In this document: positions 17,234 to 23,119 of the stretch, piece after piece
Numbering within the stretch: the stretch's first letter is position 1
Layout: each line of letters opens with the position of its first letter
From: a virus
Length of the DNA stretch: 25,046 bases
Virus record (IMG/VR): IMGVR_UViG_3300034418_011916
Span: 1 to 25,046 of that record
Strand: one strand, 5' to 3'
Made by a program: the position numbers and the translations under genes
The notes under the pieces: generated by a model
Database searches by the model: none
Told to the model about the DNA's origin: nothing
Seen by the model: the letters and a program-made list of their open reading frames with translations, nothing else

Positions 17234-18039
17234 AAATACATCAAATACTGATAAACGATACCAATAAATTACCAAGTAAGTTTCCAAAGTTTCACAACCT
17301 ATGTTATGATCAATTACATCGATTATATCCAGATGTAGAGTATCATTTGTATTCTGGTGAAGAACTTGAGGATATCATTGAAAACAATTTTCATAGTGAT
17401 GTATTCACTGCATATAAAAAATTAAAACCTTATGCATGTAAGGCAGACCTTGGTAGATTGTGTTTACTATATCTTTATGGTGGTCTTTATGTTGATTTGA
17501 ATTTATATTTTATCAATACCATTCCACATTTAGATAGATTAGAGTTTTTTGCCTTTAGAGATAAACCTAAGGCGTCTAAACAATATTGGGCTGTTCAAAA
17601 TGGTATAATATACTCAGTAAAAAAATCAAAAATAATTAAAACTGCTATTGATTTAATTGTAGACAACTGTAAAACTGAATACTATGGTGTTAATACCATT
17701 GATGTCAGTGCCACACCAGTTCTTGGTAGGGCAATCACATTGTCATTACCAAATTTTGAAATGGCGACAAATGGACAATTGGATTATTTTAAAATATCAT
17801 GTTTCGGTGAAGAAATACAAGATGAGATAAAAAGTATGGGGTATTGTGATGACACGTTAGAAGGTTTTATTATGGATGATGATGACAAACTCATATGTTT
17901 AAAAAAACCATCAGGAGCAGGAGATATTGGGTCTCTGGGTTTTAATGGAACTAACAATTATACTGAGATGTGGCAGAAAGATGATGTTTATGACACATCA
18001 ATAAAATTCACTTCTAAATCAAATCACATGTATCAATGA
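17230..18039 (+). CDS. Glycosyltransferase, OCH1/Gly_transf_sug-like
   Basis: This 269-residue protein starts at TTG, which shares bases with the upstream stop (AAT-TGA). The core 'YACKADLGRLCLLYLYGG' and L-Y-V-D-L-N matches the sugar-binding region containing DXD (Gly_transf_sug, PF04488). Here the DXD position reads Asp89-Leu-Asn91, so the second acid is Asn. 'MKIHQILINDTNKLPSKFPK' is a typical first strand ('IHQIW' in relatives). The middle 'YWAVQNGIIYSVKKSKIIK' resembles the substrate half. It ends 'SKSNHMYQ', keeping the penultimate Tyr but with Met in place of Ser. The last bases overlap the next ATG. Confidence 0.8.
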   Translation: MKIHQILINDTNKLPSKFPKFHNLCYDQLHRLYPDVEYHLYSGEELEDIIENNFHSDVFTAYKKLKPYACKADLGRLCLLYLYGGLYVDLNLYFINTIPHLDRLEFFAFRDKPKASKQYWAVQNGIIYSVKKSKIIKTAIDLIVDNCKTEYYGVNTIDVSATPVLGRAITLSLPNFEMATNGQLDYFKISCFGEEIQDEIKSMGYCDDTLEGFIMDDDDKLICLKKPSGAGDIGSLGFNGTNNYTEMWQKDDVYDTSIKFTSKSNHMYQ

Positions 18040-18398
18040 CGATAGTAAATATACCAATATCTGTGGGAGAACTATTAGATAAGATTTCTATTCTTTCTAT
18101 AAAATCTGAACACACAGAGAGTGAGTATGTAAAGAAAGAACTTCAAGACCTTATTCGAATTGCACAAGAACATCAAGTTTATGATGTATCTTATGTTTCC
18201 CAATTACTCCAGGTCAATCGTGAACTTTGGAGAATTGAAGATGATCTAAGAGTTCTTGAGAAATCACAGACGTTTAATCAAGATTTTATAGAACTTGCGA
18301 GAAGTGTATATAAAACTAATGATCACAGAGCATCAATCAAAAGACAAATAAACAATAAATATGAATCCACATATAAAGAGGTGAAGGTCTATAAATAA
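18036..18398 (+). CDS. DUF6165-like protein
   Basis: This 120-residue protein is coupled to the upstream gene by ATGA. 'IPISVGELLDKISILSIKSE', L-W-R-I-E-D-D-L-R and 'ARSVYKTNDHRASIKRQIN' match, from memory, the DUF6165 family, which often sits among glycosyltransferase genes; its biochemical role is unknown to me. It is almost all helical, with no membrane segment. It ends V-K-V-Y-K, and the Tyr-Lys-stop codons are also the bases of a perfect late promoter box. Its terminal Tyr should therefore not be counted as independent evidence for the shared tail. Confidence 0.75.
   Translation: MTIVNIPISVGELLDKISILSIKSEHTESEYVKKELQDLIRIAQEHQVYDVSYVSQLLQVNRELWRIEDDLRVLEKSQTFNQDFIELARSVYKTNDHRASIKRQINNKYESTYKEVKVYK
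18390..18397 (+). promoter_or_regulatory. Late promoter box (TATAAATA) overlapping a gene end
   Basis: This is a perfect late box formed by the Tyr-Lys-stop codons of the DUF6165-like gene, 29 bases before the ATG of the 182-residue acidic protein. Confidence 0.68.
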
Positions 18399-18426
18399 AC
18401 AAAGAAAGGAGTAAATTAAATTAAAA

Positions 18427-18975
18427 ATGAGTAATAATGATCTAGCATCAAGAGGAATGTTCAGTCCGCCAAATGGTGGATATCCGCAAGTACTTCCAGA
18501 TCATTGGAAAACTAGTGATGAAGCGGAGGACACAACTGACCTCGCAGAACTTACTGATGAAGAACTGAATGCTATTGGTTGGAAAGGTCCAATTCAAAAA
18601 CCAGCAGGTACTAGTGACTTTACTCATGATTATCAGTGGAATGAAGAAACCCGCGAATATGATGCAACTACAATCACTGAATTTGATAGATTAGACAGAA
18701 TTGACTATAATCTCTTTTGGGAGTTACTTTTAGATTGTCCTTACTACTCAAGGATTAAGATTCAATCGGGAGAGTCATTGTCTGTAAACACTATTACAAC
18801 AGAATTTATTGCTCTTATTTCTGATGCGAAAATGGGACATGCCAATGTTCCCAAAATTCAAGAATCATTGACAGATCTTTTGAGTAGTGTTGCTCCTACT
18901 GAAGAGGAAAAAGAATTAATTCAAGAAATCATGACAATAACTGGAATGATCTACAGTTATACTTTACCTGTGTAA
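18427..18975 (+). CDS. Acidic conserved phage protein of unknown function
   Basis: This 182-residue protein has its own perfect late promoter 30 bases upstream and an AAGGAG Shine-Dalgarno site (18406-18411) set 15 bases before the ATG, a rather long spacing. The N-terminus is Pro/Gly-rich and disordered. Then come 'LTDEELNAIGWKGPIQKP', 'YQWNEETREYDATTITEF' and 'FWELLLDCPYYSRI'. The last third is helical and acidic. The general pattern is familiar from cyanophage proteins near fibre genes, but I cannot name a function. A fibre-assembly or virion-associated role is possible given the late promoter. It lacks the terminal Tyr tail of the surrounding enzymes. Confidence 0.75.
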   Translation: MSNNDLASRGMFSPPNGGYPQVLPDHWKTSDEAEDTTDLAELTDEELNAIGWKGPIQKPAGTSDFTHDYQWNEETREYDATTITEFDRLDRIDYNLFWELLLDCPYYSRIKIQSGESLSVNTITTEFIALISDAKMGHANVPKIQESLTDLLSSVAPTEEEKELIQEIMTITGMIYSYTLPV

Positions 18976-18981
18976 TTATAA

Positions 18982-19512
18982 ATGTCACATGAAATTATAG
19001 ATAATTTTCTTGAGAAAGAAGATTTTGACATTATCATCTCCACATTTTTTCCTAAAGACTTAAATAATCCAAACAATTTTACTTGGTATCATCAAAAGGG
19101 AATAGTTAGAAATCCGAAACTAAAACCAACGAATTATGAAGATAATGATTGGATCTATTCCCATGAATTATATTCTAGTGATAATGGGTTAAAATTTGAC
19201 AAGTACTACCATATAGTAAAACCAATATTAAACAAACTCAAAATAAAACGTTTGTTTGATATTCGTTCATACATTCTTGTTCCTACACAAGAACATATTT
19301 ACCACGAATTTCATGTTGATAGAGAAGTAGAGCATAAGGTTGCTTTACTTTATGTCACTCCATGTAATGGATTTACTGTACTCAAAGATATTGATGAAGT
19401 AAATTGTGTTGAAAATCGTATGTTACTTTTTGATGGGAGTATTCAACACCAATCAGTAACATCAACTGATCTCCCTCGATGTGTAATTAATATTAACTAT
19501 GAAAATTTATGA
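18982..19512 (+). CDS. 2OG/Fe(II) oxygenase-like protein
   Basis: This 176-residue protein begins 'MSHEIIDNFLEKEDFDIII', the usual start of small phage prolyl-hydroxylase-like oxygenases. The iron site is intact: His111-Val-Asp113 in 'FHVDREVEHKVALLYV', distal His156 in 'FDGSIQHQSV', and Arg166 in P-R-C-V-I-N-I-N for 2-oxoglutarate. It is closest in pattern to the 20157 gene, which has the same 'ENRxLLFD' segment, so the two are probably paralogues. It ends 'INYENL' and lacks the strict tail. It overlaps the next gene by 14 bases. Confidence 0.8.
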   Translation: MSHEIIDNFLEKEDFDIIISTFFPKDLNNPNNFTWYHQKGIVRNPKLKPTNYEDNDWIYSHELYSSDNGLKFDKYYHIVKPILNKLKIKRLFDIRSYILVPTQEHIYHEFHVDREVEHKVALLYVTPCNGFTVLKDIDEVNCVENRMLLFDGSIQHQSVTSTDLPRCVININYENL

Positions 19513-20155
19513 GAATGGAAACAATTGGTTGATTGAAGACCAATTGGATGATATCTTGCTAACAAGAATGAATGACCTTTTAGATAATAGTTTAGATAAA
19601 CTTTTAAAAGATAAAGAAGGTTACAGTACAACTGGTGAAAACATTGAACAATATTGGTTAATTAATAGAGGTAGTAATTTTTCTTTTCGGGATGAGGAAT
19701 TTAAAAATATAGAAAATGAATACAGAAGACAGATATTAGGTAGGTTAAACAGATCTGAATTTTTGAACAAAAGACGACAGAGTAAAATAACACTCAAAAA
19801 TGATAAAAATTGTTGGTCAGTGATTGGAGGAGAACATTCTTTTCATCAACCACATATTCATAACATAGGATCTTTTGATGGGATTTCTACCTTGGTATAT
19901 CTAAAGGTCCCAGAAACAAACGATGAGGATAGAGCTGAAAATAAACTATTTGCAATATTGGACTGTAATCCAACCAACAAGTATTATCAAATACAAACCA
20001 AAATTGTAACTATTAATCCAACTGTTGGTAAGGTATTAATATTTCCTGATTGGATTGTTCATGGGACTCACCCACAAAGTAAAGGCATCCGTCAGACATT
20101 TAATATTGATTATACACTTACTTTGAAATCAGAATCTTCACTAAATTATTCCTAA
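19499..20155 (+). CDS. 2OG/Fe(II) oxygenase (2OG-FeII_Oxy_5 type)
   Basis: This is a 218-residue protein. The core 'HQPHIHNIGSFDGISTLVYL' gives His119 and His121, and 'FPDWIVHGTHPQSKGIRQTF' gives distal His188 (or His191) and Arg198. The pattern is close to the 13069 and 11150 proteins, so the cassette holds at least three members of this subfamily. The N-terminal 100 residues are helical and charged. It ends 'SESSLNYS' before TAA, a loose version of the shared tail that no downstream overlap requires. The substrate is unknown. Confidence 0.8.
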   Translation: MKIYENGNNWLIEDQLDDILLTRMNDLLDNSLDKLLKDKEGYSTTGENIEQYWLINRGSNFSFRDEEFKNIENEYRRQILGRLNRSEFLNKRRQSKITLKNDKNCWSVIGGEHSFHQPHIHNIGSFDGISTLVYLKVPETNDEDRAENKLFAILDCNPTNKYYQIQTKIVTINPTVGKVLIFPDWIVHGTHPQSKGIRQTFNIDYTLTLKSESSLNYS

Positions 20156-20156
20156 A

Positions 20157-20648
20157 ATGAATTATAAAATCATTGACAATGCTCTTCCACAAGAAGAGTT
20201 TGAAAATATTAGAAACTCTATATTGAATCCAGTCTTTCCTTGGAATCTGACGACAATGATTACAAATGAAAAAGAAGTACTTCCTACATATGCTTCTTTT
20301 TACTTTACTCATATGTTTTGGGATAGATTTAACATAGATCCTCAATATCAAGTGTTTGCACCACTTCTGAATGTCATGGATTGTCATGCACTTGTGAGAA
20401 TCAAAGCAAATTGTTATCCATCCACACCAGAAGTGATAGTACATGATAATCACTATGATTACCCGTTTCCACATAAGGGTGCTATTTTTTATCTCAATAC
20501 TAATAATGGATTAACAATTCTTGAAGATACTGTGAAAGTTGAATCTATTGAGAATCGTTTATTACTCTTTGATCCTTCTAAAATACACACCAGTACAACA
20601 TGCACAGATACTAAGTGTAGAATCAATGTAAATTTCAATTACTTCTGA
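20157..20648 (+). CDS. 2OG/Fe(II) oxygenase-like protein
   Basis: This 163-residue protein starts at an ATG one base after the preceding stop. 'MNYKIIDNALPQEEFENIRN' is the family N-terminus. The iron site is His99-Tyr-Asp101 in 'VHDNHYDYPF', with distal His144 in 'FDPSKIHTST' and Arg155 in 'CRINVNFNYF'. The last strand of the oxygenase fold itself ends the protein, so its penultimate Tyr may belong to the fold rather than to the cassette tail. It is a probable paralogue of the 18982 gene and the last gene of the cassette; a hairpin-rich gap follows. Confidence 0.8.
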   Translation: MNYKIIDNALPQEEFENIRNSILNPVFPWNLTTMITNEKEVLPTYASFYFTHMFWDRFNIDPQYQVFAPLLNVMDCHALVRIKANCYPSTPEVIVHDNHYDYPFPHKGAIFYLNTNNGLTILEDTVKVESIENRLLLFDPSKIHTSTTCTDTKCRINVNFNYF

Positions 20649-20668
20649 ACCACTTCCCAAACTGTCAC

Positions 20669-20717
20669 AGACCTCACCAGAATCCTCTGTGTGGGGTCTT
20701 ATAGTATCTGGAGATAC
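20669..20717 (+). other. Hairpin cluster in the gap after the cassette
   Basis: AGACCTCAC (20669-20677) pairs with GTGGGGTCT (20691-20699) through one T-G wobble, around a 13-base loop. GTATCT-GG-AGATAC (20704-20717) is a second, perfect inverted repeat. CACAG/CTGTG offers a competing pairing with the first. No T-run follows directly, so it may be a processing or attenuation site rather than a classic terminator. The rest of the 170-base gap (20649-20818) holds a pyrimidine-rich stretch and a doubtful 34-codon frame. Confidence 0.45.
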
Positions 20718-20818
20718 ACAGACACCCATGAGGTTAACAGGACTAGAGAAACTTATTTTTGTGTCTTCTTTCTTTCTTCTTATGAATTGGGGTGTTCGTA
20801 TTTCTGAGAGGATTTTTT

Positions 20819-21163
20819 ATGCATTCTATTGAAGTAGTAGGAAAACCTTTATATCCACCTGTAGAACCCCCTGAAGAGGTTATTTACTGGTTTATGGGTG
20901 AATACTTAGAAAATCATTCAATTGACCTCACAGTGGTTCACATGGATCTATCTGATGAGGGTGTTGATGGTTGGTGTATGAGAGAAGATGAACATGAATT
21001 CATTATTCAAATTGAAGAATCTCTTGAAGGTAATGAATACATCAAAACAATTCTCCATGAGTTGTATCATCTAATGCAACATCTTCTTGATGTTCCTAGG
21101 TGTGAGATCTGTGCATATCTGAGTGAGAAGATAAACCTTGACAAATTCTCAAACCATGAGTAG
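20819..21163 (+). CDS. Zincin-like small protein with HExxH motif
   Basis: This is a 114-residue protein. The ATG at 20819 is preferred because a GAGAGG Shine-Dalgarno-like site precedes it; an upstream GTG at 20792 is also in frame. The motif His80-Glu81-Leu-Tyr-His84 in 'KTILHELYHLMQH' is the zinc-binding/catalytic helix of metalloproteases, after a strand 'HEFIIQIEESL'. Cys95 and Cys98 ('PRCEIC') follow. Its small size is that of minimal zincins seen in phages. The third zinc ligand may be Glu103 in the following helix, but that is uncertain. The substrate is unknown. Confidence 0.72.
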   Translation: MHSIEVVGKPLYPPVEPPEEVIYWFMGEYLENHSIDLTVVHMDLSDEGVDGWCMREDEHEFIIQIEESLEGNEYIKTILHELYHLMQHLLDVPRCEICAYLSEKINLDKFSNHE

Positions 21164-21206
21164 GATAGGTTTGTCCAGGATGAAAAGGATTTAACTTAAA
21201 GTTTTT

Positions 21207-21401
21207 ATGAAGACCAAATTCGTTACAGTTCAACCTAAATCTAAGAAAGCAAAGAATCGTTTTTTTAATATGATGAATAACCTTCATTCTTGTAGGGTTC
21301 AGCAAGAAGACGATACTAAGATGTTTCTTGAGTCAATTAGTGGTCGTTATTTCTTCTGGATGGATAAAACAGAAGATCCAAATTGGACTTTGATTAAATA
21401 A
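21207..21401 (+). CDS. Small basic hypothetical protein
   Basis: This 64-residue protein has a basic N-terminal part ('VQPKSKKAKNRFFNMMNN') and an aromatic end ('YFFWMDKTEDPNW'). No membrane segment or known motif is visible. The ATG lies 43 bases after the previous stop, with no strong Shine-Dalgarno site. The function is not recognised. Confidence 0.6.
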   Translation: MKTKFVTVQPKSKKAKNRFFNMMNNLHSCRVQQEDDTKMFLESISGRYFFWMDKTEDPNWTLIK

Positions 21402-21419
21402 TACAACTATCATTTCTGT

Positions 21420-21605
21420 ATGAATTCCGAAAAATACGAAAAGAGAAAAGATGCTCTTGGTCTTTTTGTTGAATCAGTTATTAAACCAGATCCACAACTT
21501 CGACAATGTTCTCACAACCAAGAATGTTTCCATGAATTGATGGAATGGAGACAAGAAGTATTGGATTACCTATCAAATAGGAGGAAAGAAGAGTTTGGAG
21601 GTTAA
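21420..21605 (+). CDS. Small hypothetical protein
   Basis: This 61-residue charged, helical protein contains 'ALGLFVESVIKPDPQLRQC', 'HNQECFHELMEWRQEVLDYL' and ends 'NRRKEEFGG'. There are two Cys in the middle and no membrane segment. It sits in the run of small same-strand genes. The function is not recognised. Confidence 0.6.
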   Translation: MNSEKYEKRKDALGLFVESVIKPDPQLRQCSHNQECFHELMEWRQEVLDYLSNRRKEEFGG

Positions 21606-21629
21606 ATAGTAACAACAGGAAAAGTGTGT

Positions 21630-21941
21630 ATGTTGTCAACACAATACCGACTTCGGTTAGAGTTTATTTGTAAGTGTATTGCAAATGGAGAAGAAGTAAA
21701 ACTTGAAGAGATGATATGGGCAGAAAAATTATCAAAAGCCAATACAACTGCCCGTGAAATGCTCAAGAAAGCAAGACGACAATCTTCAGGTATTGAAGAC
21801 GGAAGTATGGATGATTTTTTGAATAGAATGGGATTAGGAGATCCTGATCCATCTAATCATAAAACTGGATTTGATTCTGCAGATGATGTTGTTGACTGGT
21901 TTAAGAGAGATGATTCGGAGGACTGGAGAACACGTGATTAA
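21630..21941 (+). CDS. Conserved cyanophage hypothetical protein (LSTQYRLRLEFIC type)
   Basis: This 103-residue protein uses the ATG at 21630, with AGGAAA about 10 bases upstream; a GTG six bases earlier is also in frame. It begins 'MLSTQYRLRLEFICKCIANG', then 'LEEMIWAEKLSKANTTAREM' and a basic L-K-K-A-R-R. An acidic tail ends 'DSEDWRTRD'. I recall the N-terminal pattern as widespread in T4-like cyanophages, but no function is known to me. The helical basic middle could bind nucleic acid, which is only a guess. Its stop overlaps the next start by one base (TAATG). Confidence 0.72.
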   Translation: MLSTQYRLRLEFICKCIANGEEVKLEEMIWAEKLSKANTTAREMLKKARRQSSGIEDGSMDDFLNRMGLGDPDPSNHKTGFDSADDVVDWFKRDDSEDWRTRD

Positions 21942-22078
21942 TGACAAAACGACAATGGGAAGAAGTTGAAGCAATTGTCCGTAAAGAACAAGAAAAAGCA
22001 TTACAACACTTTAACTCTAAACGTTACAATGAACTTTCTGACATTCTAGATAATCTTTACGACTTGGCACACAATTAA
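21941..22078 (+). CDS. Small hypothetical protein (45 residues)
   Basis: This small helical protein begins 'MTKRQWEEVEAIVRKEQEK' and ends 'LSDILDNLYDLAHN'. The TAATG overlap with the previous gene and immediate abutment to the next ATG (TAAATG) indicate coupled translation. No motif is recognised. Confidence 0.6.
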   Translation: MTKRQWEEVEAIVRKEQEKALQHFNSKRYNELSDILDNLYDLAHN

Positions 22079-22225
22079 ATGACAAAGAAAACAATTCCTT
22101 GGTGGAGGTTACATAGAATCGCAGAAGAATTACAAGGTAATCTTAAGAGTGTAAAAGTAGTTGAAAGTAACGGTAAATCGTACTCAAAAATTGTGATAGA
22201 ATACCAGGAGGAAGAAGATGACTGA
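22079..22225 (+). CDS. Small hypothetical protein (48 residues)
   Basis: It begins 'MTKKTIPWWRLHRIAEELQG', a Trp-rich amphipathic start, followed by beta-like 'VKVVESNGKSYSKIVIEY' and an acidic end E-E-E-D-D. The ATG directly follows the upstream TAA. Its 3' codons contain AGGAGG, the Shine-Dalgarno site of the next gene. The function is not recognised. Confidence 0.6.
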   Translation: MTKKTIPWWRLHRIAEELQGNLKSVKVVESNGKSYSKIVIEYQEEEDD

Positions 22226-22460
22226 CACTGCAGTAATTTATTCTAACGGAAGTCAAGAGTGTGAGAGAATGGCATCTCTCTTGAAGAATCTTGGTGGTGA
22301 ATTTTTAGAGTATCATCTTGGTAAACATTTCTCAAAGAAATCTTTTTATGATGAGTTTGGTGAAGATGCAACATTTCCACAGATTGCTCTTGGTAACCAA
22401 CATATTGGATCAATGAAAGAAACCCTTCAATTTATGTCAGATAGAGGAATGTTTGTATGA
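22218..22460 (+). CDS. Glutaredoxin-like protein with SxxC in place of CxxC
   Basis: This 80-residue protein has a very strong Shine-Dalgarno site (AGGAGG, 22206-22211) inside the upstream gene. The thioredoxin/glutaredoxin fold is suggested by strand 'TAVIYSN', the active-site position Ser12-Gln-Glu-Cys15, the cis-Pro segment 'TFPQIALGNQHIGSMKE' and length. The first Cys of the usual CxxC seems replaced by Ser, so a disulfide-exchange role like that of ribonucleotide-reductase glutaredoxins is doubtful. A monothiol or binding role is possible. The next gene overlaps it by 4 bases (ATGA). Confidence 0.72.
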   Translation: MTDTAVIYSNGSQECERMASLLKNLGGEFLEYHLGKHFSKKSFYDEFGEDATFPQIALGNQHIGSMKETLQFMSDRGMFV

Positions 22461-22756
22461 TTAACACGGAAACAAAAAAACAAATTCCAAAACTCAGTGA
22501 TTCTTTCGGTAGTACAGTCGAAAAGAATATTCCTGATAATGTGGAGTGGATTGATGATGTATTTTACATCAAAGAAACCCGATTTGGATTGTTTACAAGT
22601 ATTCTCAAAGACCCATTGGGTCAACATTTTATCACTGGTGCAACTAAAGAGGGTGTGATTAAAACAACCCGATGGCATCTTAAGAGTTTACAAGAAGGAA
22701 CATTGCAAGATCATACCCGTGTGGTGAATAGTGGCGTCGTAGGTGGTAAATTGTGA
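22457..22756 (+). CDS. Conserved phage hypothetical protein (99 residues)
   Basis: It is coupled to the upstream gene by ATGA. It begins 'MINTETKKQIPKLSDSFG', then 'VEWIDDVFYIKETRFGLFTS', 'LGQHFITGATKEGVIKTTRW' and ends 'VVNSGVVGGKL'. It looks like a compact alpha/beta protein without a membrane segment. I recall similar proteins in cyanophages but no function. Its stop overlaps a GTG start of the next small gene. Confidence 0.65.
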   Translation: MINTETKKQIPKLSDSFGSTVEKNIPDNVEWIDDVFYIKETRFGLFTSILKDPLGQHFITGATKEGVIKTTRWHLKSLQEGTLQDHTRVVNSGVVGGKL

Positions 22757-22896
22757 CTAAAAAAACAAAGAAAAATTCAAAAGGTGATACTTTTGAATGG
22801 GAAGAAACTGAAGAAATGCGTAAAGCAGTAGAAGAACTACACAAGACTATCAGTAAATTAGAAGAAGAAGCACCTGATTATGGTGTCGGAAAGTGA
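22753..22896 (+). CDS. Small charged helical protein (47 residues)
   Basis: The GTG start overlaps the previous stop (GTGA). It begins M-T-K-K-T-K-K-N-S-K, followed by an acidic helix 'FEWEETEEMRKAVEELHKTI' that may form a coiled coil. No motif is recognised. Its stop in turn overlaps another GTG. Confidence 0.55.
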   Translation: MTKKTKKNSKGDTFEWEETEEMRKAVEELHKTISKLEEEAPDYGVGK

Positions 22897-23041
22897 CAGC
22901 ACTGTTCATTTTGATGTTCATCACATTGTTGACAGTGACAATGGAGATAACCTGGGGAGTAAAGAATCCCAAATTTTAGAACCATCTGTTCTACATTTGA
23001 TGAAGGATTTGACTGAGAGACTACTTCATGGTATAGTGTAG
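22880..23041 (+). CDS. Possible small protein (53 residues), alternative frame
   Basis: An ATG-started frame begins 'MVSESDSTVHFDVHHIVDSD' and ends in an amphipathic helix 'LEPSVLHLMKDLTERLLHGI'. It overlaps the upstream gene by 17 bases and fully covers the membrane-peptide frame. No good Shine-Dalgarno site is visible. It fills the otherwise empty stretch before 23120, which slightly supports it. Only one of the two may be real. Confidence 0.28.
   Translation: MVSESDSTVHFDVHHIVDSDNGDNLGSKESQILEPSVLHLMKDLTERLLHGIV
22893..22979 (+). CDS. Possible single-pass membrane peptide (28 residues)
   Basis: The GTG start overlaps the upstream stop by four bases, as in the gene before it. The peptide begins M-T-A-L-F-I-L-M-F-I-T-L-L-T-V and ends G-V-K-N-P-K-F, so most of it is one hydrophobic helix. 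It competes with a 53-codon frame at 22880-23041. The coupling and the clean hydrophobic helix favour this one slightly. Confidence 0.42.
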   Translation: MTALFILMFITLLTVTMEITWGVKNPKF

Positions 23042-23119
23042 ATGATTTACAAGACATAACTAATCTTCATGATTAGGTATTAACTTATACACATTAGATT
23101 CCACATAGAAGGAGAATAG

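Noticed and set aside
18977-18984. TATAAATG resembling a late box
   Set aside because: It includes the ATG of the 18982 gene, so transcription from it would start inside the gene.
10327-20648. Shared tails explained only by ATGA overlaps
   Set aside because: Overlaps fix only the last base before the stop. The tail also occurs before non-overlapping TAA stops (13704, 20155) and uses different Ser codons.
21394-21615. TTAAATA-like late boxes after 21394 and 21601
   Set aside because: They have a mismatch at a key position and are made of stop codons in AT-rich sequence; too weak to call.
23060-23076. Hairpin CTAATC-loop-GATTAG as a terminator
   Set aside because: The stem is short and AT-rich and no T-run follows.
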